DNA of 64,000 bases from an uncultured Roseobacter sp. (GTDB lineage: Bacteria; Pseudomonadota; Alphaproteobacteria; Rhodobacterales; Rhodobacteraceae), in the NCBI RefSeq assembly GCF_947495275.1, contig NZ_CANLYL010000010.1:62001-126000 (forward strand), given 5' to 3'. The notes under the pieces were generated by a model. It saw nothing but the letters and a program-made list of their open reading frames with translations, searched no databases and was not told where the DNA came from. Below are positions 40,161 to 48,816 of this stretch, piece by piece. The position numbers were made by a program, and so were the translations under genes. The first letter of the stretch is position 1. Each line of letters starts with the position of its first letter.

Positions 40161-41042
40161 ATGGACTTCCAATTCGATTGGGTGGACGCATTCACTGACA
40201 AGATATTTGGTGGCAACGGATGTGCGGTGGTTCATGGCGGCGCCGCGCTATCCAACGCAACATGCATGGCTTATGTGCGCGAGACGTCTCTGGTCGAATG
40301 CACCTTTACGGGTCCTTCCGAAGTTGCGGACTTTCGCGTGCGATATTTTCTGGCCAGCCGCGAAATCCCCTTTGCTGGACACCCCACAGTTGCCACCGTT
40401 GTCGCATTGCATGCCCGCGGTTTGATTGCTGATGGCGATCTGAAACTGGAGACTCAGGCAGGGATCATTCCGGTCAATGTGTCAGATGGCCGGGTGACAA
40501 TGACGCAGGTAGCACCGGTATTTGGCGCGCATGTGCCTGCTGAGATTGTGGCTCCCGTTGGCGCGCTGGAACCGGGTGATATCCTGGGCACGCCGCAGAT
40601 CGTTTCAACGGGCTTGCCCTTTTGCGTCACGGTCGTGAGGGATGTCGAGACACTGGCAGGGCTACGTCTCGATACCGACGCCATGAAGCGGTACGCGGCT
40701 CATGTCGGCGCGCCAGACGTTGATGCGATGGAGCCTTTCTGGGTCACCTTGTCGGGTGCGACGTCGCATGGGGATACCTTCGCCAGATTGTTACTGGCCC
40801 CGCCCAGCCCGCCAGAAGACGCCTTCACTGGTTCTGCGACCGGCGCAATGGCTTGTTATCTATGGGCAAATGGTCTGCTCCCCGACCGGGAATTCGTTGC
40901 CGAACAAGGGCATGGTATGGGTCGACCGGGTATGGCCACCGTCCGTATCTTGGGCTCGCGAGATGATATCAGGGGTGTTGAGGTATCGGGGCAGGGTACC
41001 ATCGTGATGTCTGGCCAAGTGTTTTTGCCGACCGTGTCGTAG
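40161..41042 (+). CDS. PhzF-family isomerase-like protein
   Basis: A 293-residue protein of the PhzF family (diaminopimelate-epimerase-like fold). Seen: the start DFQFDWVDAFTDKIFGGNGCAVVH, E46 in RETSLVECTFTG at the position of the catalytic glutamate, FAGHPTVATVVALH (FLASREIPFAGHPTV), FTGSATGAMACYLW and the tail GQGTIVMSGQVFLP. Most family members are of unknown substrate, and a role in phenazine synthesis is not implied here. It lies between two unrelated loci with convergent P450. Confidence 0.88.
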   Translation: MDFQFDWVDAFTDKIFGGNGCAVVHGGAALSNATCMAYVRETSLVECTFTGPSEVADFRVRYFLASREIPFAGHPTVATVVALHARGLIADGDLKLETQAGIIPVNVSDGRVTMTQVAPVFGAHVPAEIVAPVGALEPGDILGTPQIVSTGLPFCVTVVRDVETLAGLRLDTDAMKRYAAHVGAPDVDAMEPFWVTLSGATSHGDTFARLLLAPPSPPEDAFTGSATGAMACYLWANGLLPDREFVAEQGHGMGRPGMATVRILGSRDDIRGVEVSGQGTIVMSGQVFLPTVS

Positions 41043-41084
41043 TCCTTGCTGTGCAGATTGAAGCCTCACGCGGCTTGCCAGTGC

Positions 41085-42404
41085 TCACACGCGCTCCAGT
41101 ATGATTGGCAAACCCCCTTTGGGTTTTGGAATGGGCATGCGTTGCCAGACCGGTGCACGACCTGGCAGATGAATTCTGTTTTTTCGCAGCAAAGTGGCCA
41201 TGAAGAGCTTTACCTGAAGCGTCGAGAAATGCATGCCGATGCACTTGTGGGCGCCGCCGCCGAATGGCGTCCAGGCAAACTTGTGGCTCCGGTCCTCGAC
41301 ACGTTTTGGTCCAAAGCGATCAGGATCAAATTTGGTGGGGTTGGTGTAAAGCTCCGGCGACAGCATTGTCACCCCGGGGTTCAGCGCCAGCGAAGTCCCC
41401 GCGGGAATGTCATAGCCGTTCCAGTGAAAATCGCGTGTTGCAAGACGCGGAATAAACGGAACGGGCGGGACAAGGCGCAGCGCTTCGCGAAAGACATTGT
41501 TGGTCTGGGTCATTTTCGAAAGAGCATCTTCGTCCAGTTCGCCCTTGCCTAATGACGCGACCTCATGTGCCAGCTTGGCCTGCCACTCCGGGTGTTCTCC
41601 CAATGCTGCTATCATGACAGAAAGCGTGGTCGCCGTGGTGTCATGGGCCGCCATGATCAGCAGATTGAACTGATCCAGAATTTCGTCCTCGCTCCAGCTT
41701 TGGCCGTTTTCGTCCCGGGCAAGACACATCTGCGAAAAAAAGTCATCGCCTCCATTCGCGCGCCTCTCCGGGATCAGCGCGCGGAAGGTTCGCCGCAGAA
41801 AGTCACGTCCGCGCACGCCGCGCCACATTGGGGTGAAAGGCAGGGGCTGGCGGATTACCGCGAGAGAGGCGCGGATTTCATCGCGGATGGCGCGATTGAC
41901 GTCTTTGGCCAGATCACCGTCCAGCGGCAGCCCCATGAAAACAGCCCCTCCCATGCGCAAGGTGAGATCCTTGATCGCGGTGTAAAAGCAAAAGGGGGTC
42001 CCGATGGGCCAGGCCGCCAACAAGCTGTCCATCGCTTCGGTCATACGCAGTCTGTAGTCTTTGATGGCAGATGCGCGAAAGGCGGCTGTCATGATCCGCC
42101 GATTGCGTCGGTGATGGTCGAAATCCTGAAGCAGCAGGCCACCGGGGTAAATTCGTTTGAGCGCGTCCCACCCGCCTTCAGAGGAAAAAATGCGCTCACG
42201 ATCCATCAGCACCATTTCCAAAGCATCGGGACCACAGAGATTAACCCGCCAAACTCCCAGCATATTGGTCTTGTAGACGGGCCCGTAGCGTTGAATGTAG
42301 TCCTGCTGCGTGCCGTAGCTGTCGCGCGCGATGGTGAGCGTGTGGCCGACAATGGGCGGTGTCGGCGGTCCGGGAATATGCGACAGGGCGGCTTTGGTGG
42401 GCAT
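41085..42404 (-). CDS. Cytochrome P450
   Basis: A 439-residue soluble bacterial P450, similar in layout to the CYP120/CYP26-like group. Seen: a Pro-rich PGPPTPPIVGH hinge at 11-21, the I-helix AAHDTT (252-257), ExxR as EALR (307-310), and the heme loop FGGGAHKCIG (381-390) with the thiolate ligand C388. Neither a ferredoxin nor a reductase gene is near, except trxB 172 bases upstream on the same strand. The substrate is unknown. Its ribosome binding site (GAGG) is inside a long inverted repeat in the trxB-P450 gap, so translation may be controlled by RNA structure. Confidence 0.93.
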   Translation of the reverse strand: MPTKAALSHIPGPPTPPIVGHTLTIARDSYGTQQDYIQRYGPVYKTNMLGVWRVNLCGPDALEMVLMDRERIFSSEGGWDALKRIYPGGLLLQDFDHHRRNRRIMTAAFRASAIKDYRLRMTEAMDSLLAAWPIGTPFCFYTAIKDLTLRMGGAVFMGLPLDGDLAKDVNRAIRDEIRASLAVIRQPLPFTPMWRGVRGRDFLRRTFRALIPERRANGGDDFFSQMCLARDENGQSWSEDEILDQFNLLIMAAHDTTATTLSVMIAALGEHPEWQAKLAHEVASLGKGELDEDALSKMTQTNNVFREALRLVPPVPFIPRLATRDFHWNGYDIPAGTSLALNPGVTMLSPELYTNPTKFDPDRFGPKRVEDRSHKFAWTPFGGGAHKCIGMHFSTLQVKLFMATLLRKNRIHLPGRAPVWQRMPIPKPKGGLPIILERV

Positions 42405-42407
42405 GAG

Positions 42408-42480
42408 AAACCTCGCGGAGCAGGAAAATCTTCAATGCACCCGGGGCGGATGCCTGATGATTTATCCTGTCGCGAGGTTT
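42408..42480 (-). promoter_or_regulatory. Extended hairpin in the P450 leader enclosing its ribosome binding site
   Basis: In the RNA of the minus strand three helices nest. P1: AAACCTCGCG (42480-42471) pairs with CGCGAGGTTT (42417-42408), 10 bp. P2: CAGGATAAATC (42469-42459) pairs with GATTTTCCTG (42430-42421), 10 bp with one bulge. P3: GCATCC (42453-42448) pairs with GGGTGC (42442-42437), 6 bp with one G-U. The closing arm of P1 contains GAGG, the only Shine-Dalgarno for the P450 ATG at 42404. No T-run follows, so it is not a normal terminator. Confidence 0.55.
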
Positions 42481-42576
42481 GTGGTGCCTTAACCTACCGT
42501 ACGCACGCAACGGCTACGGGACGGCGGCGAAATCTGGTCGAGCTTCGCCCTCTGGCGGCGCGCGGCCAGAAGATGT

Positions 42577-43560
42577 TTACTCGGCTGCGCTATAGCTAAG
42601 CGGGGCTGCCTCTTGCGCATCTTCCTGTTCCGCCAGAAAACGCTCCGCTTCGAGCGCTGCCATGCACCCCATGCCCGCTGATGTCACAGCCTGCCTGTAT
42701 TTGTGGTCTGTCAAATCACCCGCTGCAAAAACACCGGGGATCGAGGTTTCTGTACTGTCAGGTTTGGTGACTACATAGCCGCCCATATGGGTCTCAAGAA
42801 CGTCTTTGACCAGCTCGTTGGAAGGCGCATGACCAATGGCCACGAAAACCCCCTTTGCGGGGATTTCGGTAATGTCACCTGTCTTGGTATGCTTCACTCG
42901 GACGGCTTCGACCCCCAAGGGGTTTTCTGTGCCAACAACTTCGTCCAACTCGTGAAACCAGAGAGGCTCGATCTTTGGGTTTTTCATCAGACGGTCGATC
43001 AGAATCTTTTCGGCGCGCAACTCATCGCGCCGGTGGACCAATGTGACCTTTGATGCGAAGTTGGTCAAAAACAGCGCCTCTTCAACGGCGGTATTGCCCC
43101 CTCCGATGACGACGATCTCCTGGCCTCGGTAAAAGAACCCGTCACAAGTCGCACAAGCCGATACGCCAAAGCCCTTGAACTTCTCTTCCGAAGGCAACCC
43201 CAGCCACTTGGCACGTGCACCCGTTGCCAGAATCACCGCATCGGCTTCATAGGTGGTGCCGCTGTCGCCTCGGGCGACAAAAGGTCTTTTCGTAAGATCC
43301 AGGTCGGTGATGATGTCACCGATAATTTCCGTACCCATCGCCTTGGCATGTTCCTGCATGCGGATCATGAGGTCCGGCCCCTGAACTTCGGTGTCGCCGG
43401 GCCAGTTTTCCACTTCGGTGGTTGTCGTCAGCTGCCCGCCGGGCTCAATCCCCTGAACCAGTATCGGGTTCAGCATGGCGCGACTGGCATAGACCCCTGC
43501 GGTATATCCTGCGGGCCCGGACCCGATAATAAGGACGCGTGTTTGTCTTGTATCGGTCAT
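42577..43560 (-). CDS. trxB: Thioredoxin reductase
   Basis: A 327-residue flavoprotein that passes electrons from NADPH to thioredoxin. Seen: the FAD-binding [18 protein letters not shown] (about 11-28), the redox pair C136/C139 in [14 protein letters not shown], the NADPH motif [13 protein letters not shown] and C-terminal [16 protein letters not shown]. Normal length. The start is set by AGGGGAACCAA. Same strand as the P450 172 bases downstream; divergent from an Lrp regulator. Confidence 0.96.
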   Translation of the reverse strand: MTDTRQTRVLIIGSGPAGYTAGVYASRAMLNPILVQGIEPGGQLTTTTEVENWPGDTEVQGPDLMIRMQEHAKAMGTEIIGDIITDLDLTKRPFVARGDSGTTYEADAVILATGARAKWLGLPSEEKFKGFGVSACATCDGFFYRGQEIVVIGGGNTAVEEALFLTNFASKVTLVHRRDELRAEKILIDRLMKNPKIEPLWFHELDEVVGTENPLGVEAVRVKHTKTGDITEIPAKGVFVAIGHAPSNELVKDVLETHMGGYVVTKPDSTETSIPGVFAAGDLTDHKYRQAVTSAGMGCMAALEAERFLAEQEDAQEAAPLSYSAAE

Positions 43561-43686
43561 TTGGTTCCCCTAGAAATCATGCCGGCAATACCGGATATAT
43601 AGAGACGCAGACCGCTCTTAAACCCCTTGCGTGACGGCGTTTGCCGCAACTCTGCCTTGCAGCGGACTGGATGCTGGGAAAGAATC

Positions 43687-43735
43687 TTGCGCATTTGCGA
43701 AACATTATTGCGCACTACTCGGGTGGTGGTATAAC
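43687..43735 (+). promoter_or_regulatory. Candidate autoregulated promoter of the Lrp gene
   Basis: TATAAC (43730-43735) could be a -10 box and TTGCGC (43708-43713) a -35 box, 16 bases apart. TTGCGCA occurs twice, at 43687-43693 and 43708-43714, 21 bases (two helical turns) apart, so the second copy overlaps the -35 box, as expected for autorepression. A second target, trxB, is on the other side. Confidence 0.4.
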
Positions 43736-43757
43736 AACCGAAAAATCTGGGGACTCA

Positions 43758-44258
43758 ATGGCTGGAACTGGTCTGGATTCGATTGATCGTAAAATTTTGG
43801 CGGAACTGCAAGCCGACGGCCGAATGACCAATGTGGAATTGGCAAAACGTGTCGGCATATCGGCCCCCCCCTGCTTGAGGCGGGTGCGCACCCTGGAAGA
43901 GGCTGGCTATATCAAAGGGTATCACGCGGATGTCGATGCGCGCGAGCTTGGCTTTGAGGTTCAGGTCTTCGCGATGGTCGGATTGGCCAGTCAGGCGGAA
44001 GCCGATTTGACGGTTTTTGAAAACAAATGTCGTGCTTGGCCGCTCGTGCGAGAGTGCCATATGCTGAACGGAGAGGTGGATTTTATCCTCAAATGCGCTG
44101 CCCCCGATCTGTCCAGTTTCCAGCGGTTCCTGACGGGTGAACTGTTGACGACACCCAATGTTGCCAGCGTCAAGACATCATTGGTTATCCGCGGCGCCAA
44201 AGATGAACCCGGCGTTCCCTTTGATGTGCTGGAAGAGCGCTTGAGCAACTCTGCCTGA
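43758..44258 (+). CDS. Lrp/AsnC-family transcriptional regulator
   Basis: A 166-residue Lrp-type regulator. N-terminal helix-turn-helix: LDSIDRKILAELQADGRMTNVELAKRVGISAPPCLRRVRTLEEAGYIKGY (about 5-54). C-terminal ligand-binding RAM domain from about 70, with VRECHMLNGEVDFILKC and DLSSFQRFLTGELLTTPNVASVKTSLVI. The ligand is unknown; these proteins usually sense amino acids. ATG at 43758 with GGGG at 43750-43753. It lies divergent from trxB, and a repeated TTGCGCA motif lies between them. Confidence 0.92.
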   Translation: MAGTGLDSIDRKILAELQADGRMTNVELAKRVGISAPPCLRRVRTLEEAGYIKGYHADVDARELGFEVQVFAMVGLASQAEADLTVFENKCRAWPLVRECHMLNGEVDFILKCAAPDLSSFQRFLTGELLTTPNVASVKTSLVIRGAKDEPGVPFDVLEERLSNSA

Positions 44259-44268
44259 ACCTGAAAGC

Positions 44269-45039
44269 TCAGGCGGCGTTTTGGTCAAGTGAATCTGCCG
44301 CACGCGCATATCGCATGGGACCGAAGTCATTGATCTGTGACAGGTGCGGGAAGAGAGACATATAGACCTCTCTTAATGTGTGCGAAAGAGCGCGGAGCGG
44401 ATGGGGGCCCGGATGAAAGCTCTCGATTTCCAGGCCACTCGCAATTACCGCGGTATGTTGCTGTAGACCCAAATGGAACAACCGGATCGGCGATGGCGGT
44501 GTTACATCGATCACATTTACACCTTCGACGAACGTGTTCGCGGGTGTCATCATGGATTTGCTGGCTACATCGCCGCGCAGATGTGGGGGCGTCTGTAGCA
44601 ATCGCGCGGACGGGCCCAGGCTGAGAAAGCTGTCTGGTCGCGTGACCCCGAAACTGCCGGCCATGATGCGCGTGAGTGACAGAGGTTGGTTTTGATCCGT
44701 TCCGGAAAAAGTCGCGGAGCCAATCCAGGTGATTTGGCTTGCCTTGCCTTCCGCCGTCATTACGCGGTCACCGGGGCAGAGGTCTTCGACGGCCACAACA
44801 CCTGTTTCGGTTTGCAGTAAAGTTCCGCGCGAGAAGGCTGAAAATGCGGTGTCAAACTGCGGGAGCATCGGTATCTTGCGTTGCCCAACGACGATGCTTC
44901 CATCGGTGCGAAGCGCTTTGATTTCGACCATGCGCACGCCAAGAGATGATGGTTTGATCGCCCTGTTTGGGATAGCGGCCGTCAAATCTTGATCCTGCGG
45001 GCCAATTTGAAGGCCGTTGACGGGGTGGGTCTTGGTCAT
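44269..45039 (-). CDS. Hint-domain protein lacking the canonical nucleophile
   Basis: A 256-residue protein with a Hint-like (hedgehog/intein) domain: FSAFSRGTLLQTETGVVAVEDLCPGDRVMTAEGKASQITWIG (about 67-108) followed by PLSLTRIMAGSFG and TPPSPIRLFHLGLQQHTAVIASGLEIESFHPG. In the common Rhodobacterales Hint proteins the motif is CFxxGT; here the first positions read A-F-S-R-G-T, so the expected cysteine is absent, as is the histidine of GDHV (GDRV). Self-cleavage is therefore doubtful. A long N-terminal region (about 1-65) is unassigned. Function unknown. Confidence 0.75.
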   Translation of the reverse strand: MTKTHPVNGLQIGPQDQDLTAAIPNRAIKPSSLGVRMVEIKALRTDGSIVVGQRKIPMLPQFDTAFSAFSRGTLLQTETGVVAVEDLCPGDRVMTAEGKASQITWIGSATFSGTDQNQPLSLTRIMAGSFGVTRPDSFLSLGPSARLLQTPPHLRGDVASKSMMTPANTFVEGVNVIDVTPPSPIRLFHLGLQQHTAVIASGLEIESFHPGPHPLRALSHTLREVYMSLFPHLSQINDFGPMRYARAADSLDQNAA

Positions 45040-45341
45040 GCGCTCACCTTCTCAGGCAGATCACGTCCCGTATCGGCCCCCACCGACGAGCACGGAAAGG
45101 ACAAATCCTGTGCTTTCGTGTTTGTGAGAAAGAAGTGTCGCTGTTCATGGCACTTCCTGTCAAAAGGGCTGGCCTATTGGCATTTGAACAACGGCAATCG
45201 TTTCAGATTAATAGGTTTGTTTCCAGAAATGCCGATCGTGCCGCCATATTCTAAAAAAAACCGCCCCCCAACGATTCGTCGTCAGGGGGCAGTCGCATTT
45301 GGAGGTGTAAGTGTTCTGGTGTTCGTTTGCAGGGCGCGCGA
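45040..45341. other. Intergenic region between the Hint gene and the 48-codon gene
   Basis: A 302-base gap. It contains a terminator for the small gene (45253-45292) and a weak, bulged hairpin near the Hint start (AGCAC...TGTGCT arms around 45092-45120). A plus-strand frame across the region has no family features and is regarded as chance. Confidence 0.5.
45253..45292 (-). terminator. Rho-independent terminator of the 48-codon gene
   Basis: A hairpin, read on the minus strand, between 45292 and 45261 (imperfect stem with a run of five consecutive G-C pairs, CGAA loop), followed by TTTTTTTT (45260-45253). It is 50 bases after the small gene's stop codon. Confidence 0.85.
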
Positions 45342-45488
45342 TCATCCGATCTGGCGGCGCTCCTTTTCTGCCTCGTCACGTTTTGCGACAAACGCGGCCC
45401 TACGGGGGCCGCGTGTCCATGGCATTGTTACTTCGGCTTCAGCGGCCGTTTTGATGATCGATTGGACGAATTTTGCATTGGTTTTCAT
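45342..45488 (-). CDS. Small uncharacterised protein (48 residues)
   Basis: A 48-codon gene, MKTNAKFVQSIIKTAAEAEV... with a basic C-terminal half PWTRGPRRAAFVAKRDEAEK. The ATG at 45488 has AGGA upstream, and a good terminator follows the stop codon (45253-45292), so it appears to be a separate transcript. Its TMPWTRGPRRAAF stretch resembles small proteins I associate with other Rhodobacterales, but I cannot name a family. Highly positively charged and soluble; an RNA- or protein-binding role is only a guess. Confidence 0.6.
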   Translation of the reverse strand: MKTNAKFVQSIIKTAAEAEVTMPWTRGPRRAAFVAKRDEAEKERRQIG

Positions 45489-45784
45489 GATTTGATCCTG
45501 CGTATTTTTGTAACTAGGTAACTGCCTCTTCTCGACCCTCAAATTGCCCGATCAATTGGGCTGGTTTTTGGCAAGACCGCAAAAAATTTAGCAAAATGAT
45601 CTTCATATTCTCCGCGAATATGGACGAAATGCCTTAATCTTGGGTTTCGCGTGATTTCGTTATGATTCTTGCGCATTGAAGTTGATAAAGCGTTGCCAAT
45701 CCCCTCTGATCTGGAGGATTGTCCACGGCAACTGGGGCGGCTTGGTGGCTCATTGGGCCACATTTCTGCCATTTTGCGTCAAGT
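45489..45784. other. Intergenic region upstream of the 48-codon gene
   Basis: A 296-base gap that should include the small gene's promoter on the minus strand. No credible coding frame, tRNA or repeat was seen in it. Confidence 0.4.
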
Positions 45785-46540
45785 TTACAAAGAGATGGCT
45801 GCGATCAGGCGCCCGTAGTCAGCCTCTTTTGCATGGGTCGCACGCCGGTAGGAAAAGAAGCGGTCTGCATCAGAATAGGTGCAGTGTCGCGTCCATTCGG
45901 CTCTGCCAATGCCTGCCTGACGCAGACGGGACAACCCAAATGCCGGGAGATCGAACTGGAGCTTATCGCCCTGGCCTTGCGCAAAAAACTGGGCATGGGC
46001 AGGATCCTCGGACATGAACGTATCGAAGAACTCCGGACCAACTTCATAGGCTGATTGCGAAATGGAGGGGCCAATCACTGCAGAGATATTCCAGCGTTCG
46101 GCGCCCAGGGCACACATTGCATCAATGGTTGCTTCCAGGATGCCATCCAGCGCGCCGCGCCAGCCGGCATGTGCCGCGCCGATCACACGCTTTTGGGGGT
46201 CTGCGAAAAGAACCGGCTGGCAGTCTGCGGTGAGGACCGAAAGAGCCAGCCCCGGTTGATCGGTCACCAACGCATCGGCACGCGGTTTTTCGGAAAAGGG
46301 AGCCGATACGGTTATTGCCTCGGCCGAATGTATCTGGTGGACACCCAACAGGTTATCCGGTGTCACACCCATCGCTTCTGCAACACGCGCGCGGTTGATA
46401 GCGACGATCTCCGATTGATCGGAACTTCCCTGTCCGCAGTTGAGGCCTGAAAAAACACCCGACGACGCCCCGCCGCGCCGCGTGAAGAATCCATGTTTCA
46501 GCGGCGACAGGCTATCGGAAGTGAGAATCTCTAGTGTCAT
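45785..46540 (-). CDS. pgeF: Peptidoglycan editing factor PgeF (laccase-domain protein)
   Basis: A 251-residue YfiH/laccase-domain protein. PgeF hydrolyses wrongly built L-Ser-containing muropeptide precursors, and family members bind Zn or Cu. Seen: HGFFTRRGGASSGVFSGLNCG near the start, GVHQIHSAEAI (about 66-76), VLTADCQPVLFADP and GAAHAGWRGALDGIL (about 117-131), with H-C-H metal ligands in these blocks. It is the last gene of lgt-midA-pgeF, overlapping midA by 4 bases. Confidence 0.9.
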   Translation of the reverse strand: MTLEILTSDSLSPLKHGFFTRRGGASSGVFSGLNCGQGSSDQSEIVAINRARVAEAMGVTPDNLLGVHQIHSAEAITVSAPFSEKPRADALVTDQPGLALSVLTADCQPVLFADPQKRVIGAAHAGWRGALDGILEATIDAMCALGAERWNISAVIGPSISQSAYEVGPEFFDTFMSEDPAHAQFFAQGQGDKLQFDLPAFGLSRLRQAGIGRAEWTRHCTYSDADRFFSYRRATHAKEADYGRLIAAISL

Positions 46541-47595
46541 TTTTCCAACCCGGGTGGGGGAGGGCCGTCATTCGGAAACAAGCCCATCACTTTGAACAGG
46601 TTTCCCATTTCATCTGGATGCGTCAAGCGTCGATGTCTTGCGATGTGGGTCTCAAGCGCCGGACCGCTAAGGTGCTCTGCAAGCGATTGCGCCCTTTGGG
46701 TAATGCCCAGGCGCTCCAGGAAAACGCCTTGAGGTGTTAGCCGTGTATGCGCGCAAGGGGCCGCCTCAGCCAGCGCTTCGAAGTCAACATGGGCTGTGAG
46801 ATCTGCCTGACCGGGATCGACAAGGGGGTCGGCAGGCTGGTGCGCCCTGACGGCCTGGAACGTGTCCCCAAGGCTGCGCCATGCGCCATAGTCAATGATC
46901 AGGGCCGCCCCGCCATGTTGGGCGATCCTGCCGCCAACCTCATGGATCACCGGAGCTGCGGCGGGCGAATCTTCGACCACATCTCCTGGTTTGGTCTCCG
47001 CAAGGCGATGGGCGAGGGCAGGCTGCGGCAGTTCAGGGCCGTAGCCCATGACGAGTTGATCATTCTGAGCGCCGACTTGGGTTTCACGCCAATTTGTCTC
47101 GGAACGGGAAAATTGCCGGATGGGCAGAGCGTCGAAGAACTCATTGGCGATCGCAAACAGCGGCCTGTCCGGCAGATCGGTAACGGAGCCGAGAGTGTCA
47201 ATCTCATAGTCTGAGAGCATTTGCTGTTGAAGCACCTTCAACCGGGGCGATGCTTCAATCAGAGTGATACGTGCCGCTTCATGAAACCCGTCGATCCCGC
47301 GTGTCGCACGAAGTGCGTCGGCCATCAGCGTGCCTCTGCCGGGGCCAAGTTCGGCGAGCGTGAATTGCTGGGGACGTCCTTGTTCCATCCAGCATCGCGC
47401 GAGGCAAAGACCGATCAACTCGCCAAACATTTGACTAACTTCCGGGGCGGTAATGAAATCGCCCTCGACACCGAAAGGCATATGACAGGTGTAATACCCA
47501 TGGGTTGGGTGTAACAGGCACTCAGCCATATAGTCGGCAAGGCTGATGGGTCCGTTTTGTGCGATGCGCATCAGAAGGACATCGCGCAGGTTCAT
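46537..47595 (-). CDS. MidA/NDUFAF7-type SAM-dependent methyltransferase
   Basis: A 352-residue methyltransferase of the DUF185 family, whose mitochondrial member NDUFAF7 methylates an arginine in complex I. Seen: [26 protein letters not shown] (about 10-35), [40 protein letters not shown] (AdoMet loop, near 80-96) and FDALPIRQF. The ATG at 47595 overlaps the lgt stop codon (ATGA); a nearby in-frame ATG at 47625 would also fit. Its exact target in bacteria is not known. Confidence 0.87.
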   Translation of the reverse strand: MNLRDVLLMRIAQNGPISLADYMAECLLHPTHGYYTCHMPFGVEGDFITAPEVSQMFGELIGLCLARCWMEQGRPQQFTLAELGPGRGTLMADALRATRGIDGFHEAARITLIEASPRLKVLQQQMLSDYEIDTLGSVTDLPDRPLFAIANEFFDALPIRQFSRSETNWRETQVGAQNDQLVMGYGPELPQPALAHRLAETKPGDVVEDSPAAAPVIHEVGGRIAQHGGAALIIDYGAWRSLGDTFQAVRAHQPADPLVDPGQADLTAHVDFEALAEAAPCAHTRLTPQGVFLERLGITQRAQSLAEHLSGPALETHIARHRRLTHPDEMGNLFKVMGLFPNDGPPPPGLEK

Positions 47596-48476
47596 GAGCT
47601 GCGGCGCGCGTTTGTGATCAGCCATATCCCAAGGAGTATCATGGGGAGAGACAAGATTTGGCCCATTGTGAGCCCCCATCCTGAAAGGTGCCAGACCAGC
47701 CCCAGAGGATTGCCATCCGTGATGAACTGCGCATCGGGTTGACGAACGAATTCGACGGCAAGTCGGGCACAGCCATAACCTGCAAAGAAAACGCCAGCGA
47801 CGAAGCCCGGCGTTTTCAGCGCACCAAGGCGCCACACCAGCCAGATCAGAATGGCGCCTAACAACAGGCCCTCCAGTCCTGCTTCGTAAAGCTGAGATGG
47901 ATGTCGTGCGCAGACCCCCGCCACGGCGGGGCAATGCTGTGCCGCCTCCGTTGGAAAGGCAACGCCCCACGGCAGATCAGTGGGTCGTCCCCATAGCTCC
48001 GCATTGATGAAATTTGCAAGGCGTCCCAACAAAAGCCCAGGCGGCACACCAAGCGCCATGACATCTGCCGCGCTTAAACGTGGAATGCGATGCCGTTGTG
48101 TAAAGAGAAAGCCGGCCAGAATGACACCGAGCAAACCGCCATGAAATGACATTCCCCCTTGCCATACAGCGAGAATTTCACCGGGATTTTGCGCGTAATA
48201 GGCGGGTTGGTAGAAGGCAACATATCCCAATCGTCCCCCGAGAATGACGCCCACGATCACCCAGGTCAGCAAATCCTCGATCTGGGTCGGGGTCATGACA
48301 ACGGTGTCGTTTCGCCACAGGCGGGGCGTCTTTACCGCGAGAACAGCCAGGCGCCAGCCGATCAGAATGCCAACGATGTAGGCCAGCGCGTACCAGCGCA
48401 GCGCCAGCTCAAATCCGAAGATGGAGATCGAGAAGATCTCCGGTGAGATATCGGGGAAAGGCAGCAGGGCACGCAT
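47592..48476 (-). CDS. lgt: Prolipoprotein diacylglyceryl transferase
   Basis: A 294-residue inner-membrane enzyme adding diacylglycerol to the lipobox cysteine of prolipoproteins. About seven hydrophobic helices. Seen: [12 protein letters not shown] at the start, the H-G-G-L motif in [16 protein letters not shown] (about 103-118), [21 protein letters not shown] (about 150-170) and [13 protein letters not shown]. The start codon lies in an 8-bp hairpin that also presents AAGGA in its loop. It is followed, with an ATGA overlap, by midA and pgeF. Confidence 0.95.
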   Translation of the reverse strand: MRALLPFPDISPEIFSISIFGFELALRWYALAYIVGILIGWRLAVLAVKTPRLWRNDTVVMTPTQIEDLLTWVIVGVILGGRLGYVAFYQPAYYAQNPGEILAVWQGGMSFHGGLLGVILAGFLFTQRHRIPRLSAADVMALGVPPGLLLGRLANFINAELWGRPTDLPWGVAFPTEAAQHCPAVAGVCARHPSQLYEAGLEGLLLGAILIWLVWRLGALKTPGFVAGVFFAGYGCARLAVEFVRQPDAQFITDGNPLGLVWHLSGWGLTMGQILSLPMILLGIWLITNARRSS

Positions 48477-48498
48477 GCCGCATCCTTGCCTGCGGCAT
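48475..48498 (-). repeat. Hairpin overlapping the lgt start codon
   Basis: ATGCCGCA (48475-48482) and TGCGGCAT (48491-48498) are perfect inverted copies with an 8-base loop. On the minus strand the loop reads GGCAAGGA, holding the Shine-Dalgarno, and the last two bases of the stem are the AT of the lgt ATG (48476-48474). Such an arrangement could limit lgt translation, or simply be chance. Confidence 0.4.
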
Positions 48499-48570
48499 CA
48501 TGGGGAAGTCAACCTTGCAGGAGCAGGCTTTTGGCACCATATAGCACTTGTGAACAGCCGGAGGCGACAG

Positions 48571-48816
48571 ATGCAAACGCGCAATAAGATTTTCGACGAT
48601 ATCTCTCAATTGATGACGAATGCGATGGGCGTGGCTCAGGGCGCACGTGATGAAGCAGAAACAGCGATGAAGAGCATGATGGATCGCTGGCTTGCTGATC
48701 GTGATTTCGTCACCCGAGAGGAATTCGATGCGGTTCGCGCGATGGCGCAAAAAGCACGTGAAGAGAATGAAGCTCTGAAGGCCCGGCTTGATGCGCTTGA
48801 GAGCAAACCAGATTAA
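48571..48816 (+). CDS. ubiK: UbiK-family ubiquinone biosynthesis accessory factor
   Basis: An 81-residue BMFP-domain protein. It has the usual N-terminal helix TRNKIFDDISQLMTNAMGVAQGARDEAETAMKSMMDRWL and a charged coiled-coil C-terminus (FVTREEFDAVRAMAQKAREENEALKARLDALE). UbiK helps UbiJ-type factors in late, oxygen-dependent or membrane ubiquinone synthesis. GGAGG lies 8 bases before the ATG. No other ubi genes adjoin. Divergent from lgt. Confidence 0.85.
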   Translation: MQTRNKIFDDISQLMTNAMGVAQGARDEAETAMKSMMDRWLADRDFVTREEFDAVRAMAQKAREENEALKARLDALESKPD

